A DNA stretch of 48,403 nucleotides from Acinetobacter terrestris (GTDB lineage Bacteria; Pseudomonadota; Gammaproteobacteria; Pseudomonadales; Moraxellaceae): NCBI RefSeq assembly GCF_004331155.1, contig NZ_SJNZ01000030.1, positions 1 to 48,403 on the forward strand, given 5' to 3'. The translations under genes and the position numbers were made by a program. The notes under the pieces were generated by a model. That model saw nothing but the letters and a program-made list of their open reading frames with translations. It was not told the DNA's origin and did not search any database. Below, in pieces: positions 40,932 through 47,952 of this stretch (position 1 is the stretch's first letter; each line of letters begins with the position of its first letter).

Positions 40932-41795
40932 ATGGCAAATACACTTCAAGCATTCAACCTCTTGTGCGATACAGTTATTGAAGCATTTGATGAAAATTAT
41001 AATGTATCGAACCGAGTTAATCAGGTGGGTGACGCTTTGGAGAAGTTTGTAAAAGACTTATATGCCAATAGTCTAAATAATCCAGACCACATGCCCTTAC
41101 ATCAACAGGTATTTTCTTACCTAGGCAATAAAAACAATCCACCTGATGCGATTTTGCGAAACAGTGATGCTATTGAAATCAAAAAGGTAGAATCTCAAAC
41201 AGGAAGTATTGCCTTAAATAGTTCATTTCCCAAAGATTATTTTTATAAAGATGATCCCTTAATCACCAAAAACTGTCAAATATGTGAAGATGATTCATTA
41301 TTAGACAGTGAGAAACAGTGGACTAAAAAGGATATGCTCTATGTGGTTGGTGTTGTAAAAGACAAAGTCTTAAAGGGTATTTGGTTTGTTTATGGTGACT
41401 GCTACTCAGCCGATAGATCAGTTTATCAAAATATTAAAAACACAATTACAGACGGTATTAAACAATTAGATCTAGAACTTATCAAAACTAACGAAATTGC
41501 CAAGGTCAATAAGGTTGATCCTTTAGGTATTACTGATTTACGAGTGCGTGGCATGTGGGCTATTCAGCATCCAGCGAGAGTCTTTGCTCATCTAAACTTA
41601 AACACCAGCTCGCCTTTTTTTGCTCATTTAATTATGAGTAAGCGCAAGTATGATAGCTTTCCCGAAATAGATATTGAAAATCTAAATCAAATCGTTGAGT
41701 CCAATGTATCTGTTTCAAAATTAGAGACTAAAATCTATGACCCAAATAATCCAGCAAAAAATATTGATGCTCTAGTATTCAGTTTAAATAGATGA
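40932..41795 (+). CDS. NgoPII-like type II restriction endonuclease (predicted GGCC)
   Basis: Cuts unmodified DNA. The 287-residue protein matches the NgoPII family as I remember it: RVNQVGDALEKFVKDL, VFSYLGNKNNPPDAILR and DAIEIKKVES. The PD-(D/E)XK core is P71-D72 with E82 and K84. NgoPII recognises GGCC, consistent with the HaeIII-like methylase. The order methylase then nuclease, 18 bp apart, helps ensure that protection comes first. No separate C-protein is present. Confidence 0.93.
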   Translation: MANTLQAFNLLCDTVIEAFDENYNVSNRVNQVGDALEKFVKDLYANSLNNPDHMPLHQQVFSYLGNKNNPPDAILRNSDAIEIKKVESQTGSIALNSSFPKDYFYKDDPLITKNCQICEDDSLLDSEKQWTKKDMLYVVGVVKDKVLKGIWFVYGDCYSADRSVYQNIKNTITDGIKQLDLELIKTNEIAKVNKVDPLGITDLRVRGMWAIQHPARVFAHLNLNTSSPFFAHLIMSKRKYDSFPEIDIENLNQIVESNVSVSKLETKIYDPNNPAKNIDALVFSLNR

Positions 41796-41810
41796 CTTAA
41801 AACTTTATCT

Positions 41811-41838
41811 ATTTAACATAAAATCTCTTATTCAAAAT
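41811..41838 (-). other. pdif: pdif-like site 11 (XerD-XerC order, diverged)
   Basis: ATTTAACATAA, spacer AATCTC, TTATTCAAAAT. The XerD arm is perfect; the XerC arm is diverged. Confidence 0.65.
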
Positions 41839-41849
41839 TGAAGGGAACT

Positions 41850-42410
41850 CTAAGTGGTATGTGCTTTTAAGGCTCGTTGTACAGTTGCAACACCTACATC
41901 GAACTGTTTAGCCACACTTCTAAAAGTTGCCCCTTCAACCTTCATAGCTTTTTGTATTTCTGCATAATCAATTTTTCGTTTTCTACCTTTATATAAGCCT
42001 TTAGCTTTAGCTTTATTAATTCCTTCTCTTTGGCGTTCACGGATCATAGATCGTTCAAATTCTGCGAATGCAGCAAGCATTTGGAACATAAGTTTATTCA
42101 TTGCCGATTGCGCTATATCATGACTGAAAATTAGGTTCTCTTTATGAAAAATAATAGTTATGCCACGATCATTAAGACTACTCACAATTTCGTTCAGATC
42201 ATTTGTATTACGTGCTAGACGATCAATACTGTGAACATGCACTGTATCTCCTTCACGAAGATAGTCGAGCATTGCATTTAACTGATGACGTTCACGGCTA
42301 CCTCCGCTTGCCTTTTCAGTGAATGTTTTATCCAGACTGATTCCATCTAATTGGCGTTCAGTATTTTGTTCCGTTGAACTGACACGAATATAGCCGACTT
42401 GGTTAGGCAT
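41850..42410 (-). CDS. Serine recombinase (resolvase/invertase)
   Basis: A 186-residue site-specific recombinase. The catalytic serine is in GYIRVSSTEQN, the arginines in HVHSIDRLARN and FERSMIRERQREGI are in place, and a C-terminal helix-turn-helix is present (ATFRSVAKQFDVGVATVQRAL). A probable res site lies upstream at 42447-42540. It could resolve plasmid multimers or invert or excise DNA. The gene is intact and close to a pdif-like site. Confidence 0.92.
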   Translation of the reverse strand: MPNQVGYIRVSSTEQNTERQLDGISLDKTFTEKASGGSRERHQLNAMLDYLREGDTVHVHSIDRLARNTNDLNEIVSSLNDRGITIIFHKENLIFSHDIAQSAMNKLMFQMLAAFAEFERSMIRERQREGINKAKAKGLYKGRKRKIDYAEIQKAMKVEGATFRSVAKQFDVGVATVQRALKAHTT

Positions 42411-42446
42411 TTTGTTCCGTTAGATATTAGATTTGTAGATACATAT

Positions 42447-42540
42447 TGTACCGAAACTTAATATTAAGTCTATAGGTACGGATTTCAGCATATTTTATTA
42501 GGTTTTTGAATGTATCGTTAGACTATACTCTATAGATACA
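42447..42540. promoter_or_regulatory. Probable res site of the serine recombinase
   Basis: Two inverted subsites: 42447-42480 (TGTACC ... TATAGGTACG, 34 bp) and 42511-42540 (TGTATC ... TATAGATACA, 30 bp). They share the half-site TATAG(A/G)TAC and lie upstream of the recombinase gene, where such sites usually overlap its promoter. Confidence 0.7.
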
Positions 42541-42601
42541 GAATATTTAGTTACTTTTTTTAATTTGTCATTCATGCAATATGTAAATTGTTATAGATAA
42601 A

Positions 42602-42629
42602 AAAATCCGATTTCTTGAAATCGGATTTT
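42602..42629. other. Hairpin abutting the IS3 element
   Basis: AAAATCCGATTT, CTTG, AAATCGGATTTT: a 12-bp stem with a four-base loop. It is terminator-like in both directions and ends at the first base of the IS element. Confidence 0.75.
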
Positions 42630-42678
42630 GAACCGTACCGGGTTTGTCGGAGAGTCAATATTCTGAGAGACTATCCCG

Positions 42679-43010
42679 ATGACAAAATTAAAATATACCC
42701 CTGAAATCAGAGAAAGAGCGGTTCAATTATTGATTGAATCTGAAAAAGATTATCCATCGAATTGGGCTGCGATCACCGCTATTGCTCCCTGAGCAGTATA
42801 CTGCGCAAGGGTTGTACTCCTGAAACACTACGTGTTTGGTATCAAAAATATTTAGATAAACAAAATCCAGTTAAAGTACAGCAGCTTTCAGACCAAGAAC
42901 GTATCAAACAACTCGAACGCGAAAATAAAGAACTGCAACGCGCCAATGAGATTCTACGTAAAGCAGCCGCTTTTTGCGCCCAGGCGGAGCTCGACCGCCC
43001 ACACAAATAA
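42679..43010 (+). pseudogene. IS3 OrfA, frame broken
   Basis: The first 36 codons (MTKLKYTPEIRERAVQLLIE onward) stop at TGA directly after AITAIAP. Sequence continuing the protein (GCTPETLRVWYQKYLDK, then the leucine zipper QERIKQLERENKELQ) follows in another frame to 43010. Between them lies a short piece with the perfect palindrome GCAGTATACTGC. Family OrfA proteins usually read AIAPKIGCTPETL here, so I infer a replacement with a net gain of about 14 bases. Confidence 0.85.
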
Positions 43011-43926
43011 TGGTGGATTTTATCCATAATAATAAAGAGCTGTACGGAGTCGAGGCGATTTGTAGAATTTTACCGATCGCACCTTCAACCTATTACCGGA
43101 CTCTAGATCTCGCTGACAATCCAGAACATCGAGCGAAACGAGATCTACATGATGAGTATCATGCTGAACAAATTAAACGAATTTGGAAAGAAAGTTCAGG
43201 TCGATATGGTGTGCGTAAGGTCTGGCAACAATTGAAACGTGAAGGTTATGTTATCGCACGTTGTACAGTTGCTCGATTGATGCAGAAGCTAGGTATACAA
43301 GGTGTTTGGCGTGGTAAGAATAAACAAACCACCCGTAACCGAGATGATCAAAAAAGAGCAGATGATTTAGTGAAACGTAATTTTAATGCTGATCATCCTG
43401 ACCCTTGCGAAGCAGTGCTTCTCAGGTCAGTGACTTTACGTATATTCAAACTCATTCAGGCTGGGTCTATACCGCCTTTATTATTGATGTGTTCTCACGA
43501 GCAATTATTGGATGGAAAGTATCTACACGGATGAATACAGATATGGTGCTCGATGCACTTGAGCAAGCATTGCACGATCGAGGCATGCCAAAGAATGTGA
43601 TTCATCATTCCGACAGAGGTGTGCAATATCTTTCCATTCGCTATACCAATCGTTTAGAAGCAGCAAATTTACGAGCATCAGTCGGTACGACTGGTGATTC
43701 ATACGATAATGCTTTGGCTGAAACGGTGAATGGCTTATACAAAACAGAGGTGATTGAATATCTAAAAGCAGATTGGCAAGGTTTAGCAGATGTACAACTT
43801 GCGACACTAAACTGGGTAGATTGGTTCAATAAAAAGCGTGTACACAGTGCACTGGGTTATGTATCGCCTTTTGAGTTTGAAGCAATGTACTATGATAAGA
43901 TTAACCCGTTAGGTCAGGTGGCCTAA
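43010..43926 (+). pseudogene. IS3 OrfB transposase, frame broken
   Basis: The DDE transposase part. The first 131 codons in one frame (MVDFIHNNKELYGVEAICR to NADHPD) hold the HTH_21 region; the remainder, in another frame from about 43424, carries VSDFTYI, HHSDRGVQY and YDNALAE, the three catalytic motifs, and ends at 43926. The break lies between HPD and VSDF, where family members have QLW, and contains the hairpin GAAGCA-G-TGCTTC. Both pieces are otherwise undamaged, so the insertions seem recent. Confidence 0.88.
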
Positions 43927-44091
43927 CTTAAATAAAAAAGTCTCCGACAAACCCGGTACGGTTCACCATGTTTTCATACGTTAACCCCTTTGAATATTAA
44001 TGTTGAAATTAAAATTATTTAAGTTTATCAATAATGAAAAGACTACCTCATAATTGAGGTCTACATACTTGCATTTAGAGAAATTTTAACA

Positions 44092-45057
44092 ATGTCATCT
44101 ACGAAAATTAAATTGCTTGGATTGCTAATGATGATGGGGTGTATAACAGCTGAGGCATCCACTTTCTATACGTATAAAAAGCCTGATGGTGCAACTATTA
44201 TAACAACTAGAGAGGTCAAAGAACCTGGCTATGAGCTTTTAAATATCACTATTCATCAAGCTAATGGTCCTATACTAGAAACCCGAGGACTAAGTAACAA
44301 TAGTGTTAGTACAAGTAATGTCTCTAAACCTACTAGCAACAATAGTGTTAGTACAAGTAATGTCTCTAAATATTATTATTCAGCAAATTGGCGAGAAGAT
44401 GCAAAAAAGAATTTTGAATATTTAAAGCCAGGAGAACAAGTACAAGTATTAGAAGTTGCACCTGGTCTAGAAAGCTATCAGTTGTATAACGCACAAGGAT
44501 ATTCAGCTATTGGGCAAAGTATATTTAGAGATTGGGATGTGCCAAAAGATTCCCTTATAAATCAGGCTAAGAAAGTAGGAGCTACTTTTGTAACTTTCTC
44601 AAAATATGCAGACTCATCAATTACTTATTCAGTGAAAGATAATCTTAACAATTTAGCAAATACTGTTAATCCTAAAAATTTAGCAACTATTATTGATCCT
44701 AACAATTTGGGTATTATCTACAGTTATGAAGTGCTCTTTTATGTTAAAGACAACTACACCAAGAATCCTAATGCATTTGGGTTTAGATTTACTGAAATTC
44801 CACTTGAGAAAAGAAAGACCTATCAGAGAAATACGGGATCGTATGTTGAAAATGTAGTCGAAGGTTCGAGAGCGTACAAGGCTAATGTACTCATTGAGGA
44901 TGTTATTATTGCGATTAATGGTAATCCTATATCAACACTGAATGACTTCTTCGAGATTAAGGAAAAAGAATTAAAAAAGACCAAAGTCCTAGAGTTAAAG
45001 ATTCTTAGACTAGTTAATAACGAACTCAAAGAGTTAAATATTCCTGTTAATTTCTAA
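44092..45057 (+). CDS. Secreted PDZ-domain protein
   Basis: A 321-residue protein with signal peptide (IKLLGLLMMMGCITAEA). A DUF4124-like start, FYTYKKPDGATIITTREV, is followed by a repeated linker (SNNSVSTSNVSK twice). A central domain of unknown type spans about 110-235. A C-terminal PDZ-like domain, about 245-320, has YVENVVEGSRAYKANVLIEDVIIAINGNPISTLNDFFEI. PDZ domains bind peptide tails; no protease domain is visible, so it may be an adaptor or a peptidoglycan- or envelope-linked protein. A terminator follows at about 45076. Confidence 0.75.
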   Translation: MSSTKIKLLGLLMMMGCITAEASTFYTYKKPDGATIITTREVKEPGYELLNITIHQANGPILETRGLSNNSVSTSNVSKPTSNNSVSTSNVSKYYYSANWREDAKKNFEYLKPGEQVQVLEVAPGLESYQLYNAQGYSAIGQSIFRDWDVPKDSLINQAKKVGATFVTFSKYADSSITYSVKDNLNNLANTVNPKNLATIIDPNNLGIIYSYEVLFYVKDNYTKNPNAFGFRFTEIPLEKRKTYQRNTGSYVENVVEGSRAYKANVLIEDVIIAINGNPISTLNDFFEIKEKELKKTKVLELKILRLVNNELKELNIPVNF

Positions 45058-45075
45058 TAACTTAAAGTTTTAATA

Positions 45076-45102
45076 AAGCAATCTAATATGATTGCTTTTT
45101 TT
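45076..45102 (+). terminator. Terminator of the PDZ gene
   Basis: The stem AAAGCAAT/ATTGCTTT with an eight-base loop is followed by a T run. Confidence 0.85.
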
Positions 45103-45143
45103 ATATCTACTGACAAATAAATTGTTCCTAAAGGTGTACTCCA

Positions 45144-45171
45144 ATTTTACATAACGTCTCTTATTCGAAAT
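45144..45171 (-). other. pdif: pdif-like site 12 (XerD-XerC order, diverged)
   Basis: ATTTTACATAA, spacer CGTCTC, TTATTCGAAAT. It has an IS end remnant 7 bp from the XerC arm. Confidence 0.65.
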
Positions 45172-45178
45172 TCAGCCA

Positions 45179-45220
45179 TGTAAGCCCAAAGTAGAAATGT
45201 CCGGTTTCTCCAAAGTAAAA
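45179..45220 (+). mobile_element. Solo left end of the IS1202-like element
   Basis: These 42 bases match 36545-36586 with one visible difference (CCCAAAGTAG for CCCAAAATAG). The rest of the element is missing. Sequence from 45221 to 45313 (starting GTGACACAGG) is gene-free and unrelated. Confidence 0.85.
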
Positions 45221-45313
45221 GTGACACAGGTTGAGTCGCAGCATAGTGTCATTATGCCTCGTTAGAAGAACTAAAACACTGTTTTTATTATCATGCTAAT
45301 GACAAGCTATGTG

Positions 45314-45538
45314 TCATTTAACGCTCATTTTATCTTTAATATATTCAGTGGTCTTTATCATCCAGTACATCAAAACAAAAAATGGAATAATTAGAATTAA
45401 AAGATAAAGAATACTAAAACTTAAAAAGTATCTAGCAAAGGATAATGCTGTCAGTAAGACCAACAATCCGCAGATTGTATAAACAATCTTATTGCGTTTG
45501 CTAATTAGCTCAGCAATAGATAGATCCTGATTTTTCAT
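45314..45538 (-). CDS. Small membrane protein
   Basis: A 74-residue protein from the ATG at 45538, preceded by AAGGGTCATGG. Two membrane segments (about residues 18-37 and 39-59) are followed by a basic tail. No family is recognised. It follows the HTH-like gene by 10 bp on the same strand, so both probably share the operator-bearing promoter at 45.98 kb. Confidence 0.6.
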   Translation of the reverse strand: MKNQDLSIAELISKRNKIVYTICGLLVLLTALSFARYFLSFSILYLLILIIPFFVLMYWMIKTTEYIKDKMSVK

Positions 45539-45548
45539 TCCATGACCC

Positions 45549-45935
45549 TTAGTAACTTGAGCAATATTGCATTTCTCTATAACCATGCAGCATATTGACC
45601 AGAACCATTAATTGGTTAAGGTATGTGCAAGGTAATCCATTTAATTCAGGGAATTTTTCCCACATTAAATATTTATCTTTGTATAGAAAGCTATTTCTCT
45701 TAAATTTTTCTTGGCCAGATAATTCAATTTTCATTTGTTCAAGCTGCTTAAAATGCTCAACCACATCGTCTGGAATCGGCATATTGAGAGCTACACTTTT
45801 ACCATTTAACCAATATTGGATTGGTCGGACGTTAATAGATTCATTAAAGCCTATAGCTTTGAAATAATCGCGTATCGCTTCAGGGTTGTAAAATCCCAAT
45901 GATTCAACTAGCAGTTTAAAATCTGCATTTGTCAT
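45549..45935 (-). CDS. Putative HTH regulator under the GTCCAC operator
   Basis: A 128-residue protein. The first 60 residues, MTNADFKLLVESLGF ... VRPIQYWLNGK ... MPIPDDVVEHFKQLEQM, resemble DUF1870/YdiL-type helix-turn-helix proteins, in which the recognition helix reads RTVQRWxNG and is followed by a PIPDDV stretch. The remaining 65 residues have no known domain. The promoter carries GTCCACAGGTGGAC in its 17-bp spacer and the ribosome site AAGGACGG is well placed. It is therefore a candidate for the repressor that reads this operator, alongside the 82-residue protein at 16040. Confidence 0.65.
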   Translation of the reverse strand: MTNADFKLLVESLGFYNPEAIRDYFKAIGFNESINVRPIQYWLNGKSVALNMPIPDDVVEHFKQLEQMKIELSGQEKFKRNSFLYKDKYLMWEKFPELNGLPCTYLNQLMVLVNMLHGYREMQYCSSY

Positions 45936-45965
45936 TCTTTACCGTCCTTAATCAGATTAAATTTG

Positions 45966-45994
45966 ATTATATAGTCCACAGGTGGACAATACAA
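45966..45994 (-). promoter_or_regulatory. Promoter with GTCCACAGGTGGAC operator
   Basis: On the minus strand TTGTAT (45994-45989) and TATAAT (45971-45966) have a 17-bp spacer that contains the palindrome at 45974-45987. It has the same geometry as cassettes 1-4. Confidence 0.85.
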
Positions 45995-46082
45995 GCAATA
46001 TCCCAAGTTTAACCTTCTATTGGTTTTAGTAGATTATGGACTGCCAATATTATTGTCTGGTCCATAATCTCTAAAACGTCTA

Positions 46083-46321
46083 ATCCCGATGCTTGGATAA
46101 ATGCTGCAAGCTGCAGCGTTTATCCAGGCATCTATATTACCTATCTAATCTAGATCCATAGCAGATATATCAGAGCAAAGTGTCTACTTTGCGAACTGAC
46201 GCAATCATTTAAATTTTCCTTTCCCTGATTATCGTTGTTTTCAAGTGAGCTTTAAAAAGCTGTGCTTTTTAAATGGCGACCGCAGAAAATAAACTGCTCC
46301 TATTTGATCTAGTAGCGGGAT
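46083..46321 (+). ncRNA. Structured non-coding element, copy C
   Basis: About 90 percent identical by eye to copy A over 15641-15880. The first hairpin is perfect if two G-U pairs are allowed: GATGC-U-TGGATAAA-U-GCTGCA, loop AGC, TGCAGC-G-TTTATCCA-G-GCATC. The hairpin at about 46175 and the third hairpin at about 46249 match copy A. It ends at a bidirectional terminator. No gene is visible from 45995 to 46325. Confidence 0.5.
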
Positions 46322-46325
46322 ATAA

Positions 46326-46349
46326 AAAAACACCCTTAATGGGTGTTTT
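46326..46349. terminator. Bidirectional terminator at the end of the transfer operon
   Basis: AAAACACCC/GGGTGTTTT with a TTAAT loop; on the minus strand it is followed by seven T, 12 bp after the LPD7-like gene. Confidence 0.88.
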
Positions 46350-46360
46350 CGTGGCCAAGA

Positions 46361-47650
46361 TTATCGGGATATATCTCTATTTTTATTTCTCTCTTGAGTT
46401 TTAACTTGTGGCTGCTGTACTGGCTGTTGTTTTGGAGCATTGGCATCATAAGCCGTTAATTTTGGCTTATGAAATTTCTGATTTTGAAGGTCGGCATTAT
46501 GTTGAATCTGAAGCTTAGTTTTATCATTTTTGGTTAAAGCTTTTTCAGTTGTTTCTTTCAATTTACTCAAGCTTTGAGCTTCCCACTTCCCTTTATTTGC
46601 CAATGTTTGAACTCTTGCACCTGTTGGCAGTCCAGTTTTAGGATCAATTTCTTTAGTATTCACTTCGACTTTGTTAGACCCTTTATAGGACAGGACAATA
46701 TCATCATTCTTAATGATATTTTGCTCTTTCAAAGTACGTTCCAGATCCTTCGCCCAAATTGTATTTTTTTCACCTTTACTATTTTCAATAGTGGCGTAGT
46801 AGCTGCTGCTATTTTTAGGATCATGTTTAAATGGTGCTGCACCATGATCTACTAATTTTCCAACGTGCATTTTTTTCTGATTAAGCTGTTCGATTGCAAC
46901 GTCTATACTGGCTATGCGCTGCTTTTCTGTGAAGCCGTCAGCTTTCATTTTTTTATCAAAAATAGTCAGTAAAGCTTTTTCCTGTTCTGACAGATTATTA
47001 AGCTTTTCCTTTCGTTCCTGTGCTGGATCTACTTTATCCTTCTCATTTAAAGGCTTCTCTTTCTGGCGTTCATTACCCTTTTCAATAGTATTGTGAACTA
47101 CCTCTTTACCTTGTTCTTTTTTCATATCATTGAGCAAGGCTAGATCAATATCACGAGGTTCATAACCCTTTACTGTCATGCCCTTCATTGAAGCTTCAAG
47201 CCATACATTCCGTTTAAATTCTTCAGAGCCTTTAACCTGTATTGTTTCCCATTTTTTAGCTTTTGCTACCTCCACCATTGAAGCAGCAATATGTTTATCA
47301 TCAATTGTGGTTTTTAAAGCTTTTCCAGAATCTTCAAAAGCTACTTTTTCAGGATTACCTTTAAAGTGATATTTGTCATCTACCACATAATATTTATTGA
47401 GTAATGCTTTAGGTATGCCTTCTTCACTAGATTCTTTACTGTCATCAGCTTTTAGCTTTTTGGTATCAGTTACCTTAGTTTCTTCAGGATTTTTATTAAT
47501 ACCTTTTGTGCTTTTTGAAATATCTATATTTTCAGCTTTTTCAATCGAATTGACTTCAGCTTGATTTGTTTCTAACGTCTGGCCAAGTTTGGTATAGCCT
47601 GTTTGTTCTTTATTAAAACTAGGTTTATCGACCTTGTTTGCTTCAGTCAT
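46361..47650 (-). CDS. LPD7-like transfer protein (detached relaxase C-terminal part)
   Basis: A 429-residue hydrophilic, lysine-rich protein. The ATG at 47650 follows AAGGAC at a good distance and is preferred over an in-frame start 17 codons earlier. Residues about 70-190 have KYYVVDDKYHFKGNPEKVAFEDSG, the pattern WETIQVKGSEEFKRNVWLEAS and VKGYEPRDIDL, which I associate with the LPD7 domain found in the C-terminal half of TraI/MobA relaxases. A second module near 290-370 (HVGKLVDHGAAPFKHDP, YATIENSKGEKNTIWAKDL) occurs in the same proteins. Since the relaxase at 24.9 kb lacks these parts, the two may act together as a split relaxase. Confidence 0.78.
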   Translation of the reverse strand: MTEANKVDKPSFNKEQTGYTKLGQTLETNQAEVNSIEKAENIDISKSTKGINKNPEETKVTDTKKLKADDSKESSEEGIPKALLNKYYVVDDKYHFKGNPEKVAFEDSGKALKTTIDDKHIAASMVEVAKAKKWETIQVKGSEEFKRNVWLEASMKGMTVKGYEPRDIDLALLNDMKKEQGKEVVHNTIEKGNERQKEKPLNEKDKVDPAQERKEKLNNLSEQEKALLTIFDKKMKADGFTEKQRIASIDVAIEQLNQKKMHVGKLVDHGAAPFKHDPKNSSSYYATIENSKGEKNTIWAKDLERTLKEQNIIKNDDIVLSYKGSNKVEVNTKEIDPKTGLPTGARVQTLANKGKWEAQSLSKLKETTEKALTKNDKTKLQIQHNADLQNQKFHKPKLTAYDANAPKQQPVQQPQVKTQERNKNRDISR

Positions 47651-47660
47651 GATCAAGTCC

Positions 47661-47942
47661 TTATTGATTAGAAATATTTTGGCGACGTGCTGCTTCGTCA
47701 ATAATCATTTTGGTTTGAATATATTTGTCTGTTAGAAGTGCAATTTGTCTTTCAGTTTCAGTGCTTAAATCTTTATTTTGCTGATATACAGCTATGCTTT
47801 GCATATAGTTTTTTACAGTGTCAGGCTGATTAACCGCTTTAGATGAAAAGCCATTAGGACTGGTCACGGCTTTATTTGAAGTACAGCCCACAACTGAAAA
47901 AGATAGGGCAAGGCTGATTAATGTAAGAGAGATTTTTTTCAT
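47661..47942 (-). CDS. Small transfer-operon lipoprotein
   Basis: A 93-residue lipoprotein with signal MKKISLTLISLALSFSVVGC; lipidation is expected at Cys20. The ATG at 47942 is preferred over a start 19 codons upstream that lies inside the virD4 gene. The mature part is helical (NKDLSTETERQIALLTDKYIQTK). No family is recognised. Position after virD4 suggests a role at the mating surface, such as entry exclusion. Confidence 0.75.
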   Translation of the reverse strand: MKKISLTLISLALSFSVVGCTSNKAVTSPNGFSSKAVNQPDTVKNYMQSIAVYQQNKDLSTETERQIALLTDKYIQTKMIIDEAARRQNISNQ

Positions 47943-47952
47943 GATAGTTTCC

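Larger units (their letters stand above)
42629..43965 (+). mobile_element. Inactive IS3-family element with two interrupted frames
   Basis: Perfect 25-bp inverted repeats that start TGAACCGTACCGGGTTTG end at 42629 and 43965 (1337 bp). No target duplication is visible. OrfA and orfB overlap by TAATG at 43008-43012. Each frame is broken by a short hairpin-forming insertion, at about 42788-42809 and 43402-43425. Confidence 0.9.

Noticed and set aside
42679..43926. Breaks of the IS3 frames as ordinary programmed frameshifting
   Set aside because: IS3 frameshifting occurs at the orfA/orfB junction; these breaks are inside each frame and coincide with extra hairpin sequence.
29592..45171. Carbapenemase or other resistance gene in the pdif region
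   Set aside because: No reading frame resembles a beta-lactamase, acetyltransferase or ribosomal protection protein; the MFS pump is the only candidate with possible drug relevance.
45221..45313. Remainder of the IS1202-like element after the solo end
   Set aside because: Similarity to the complete copy stops at 45220 and no second end is found nearby.
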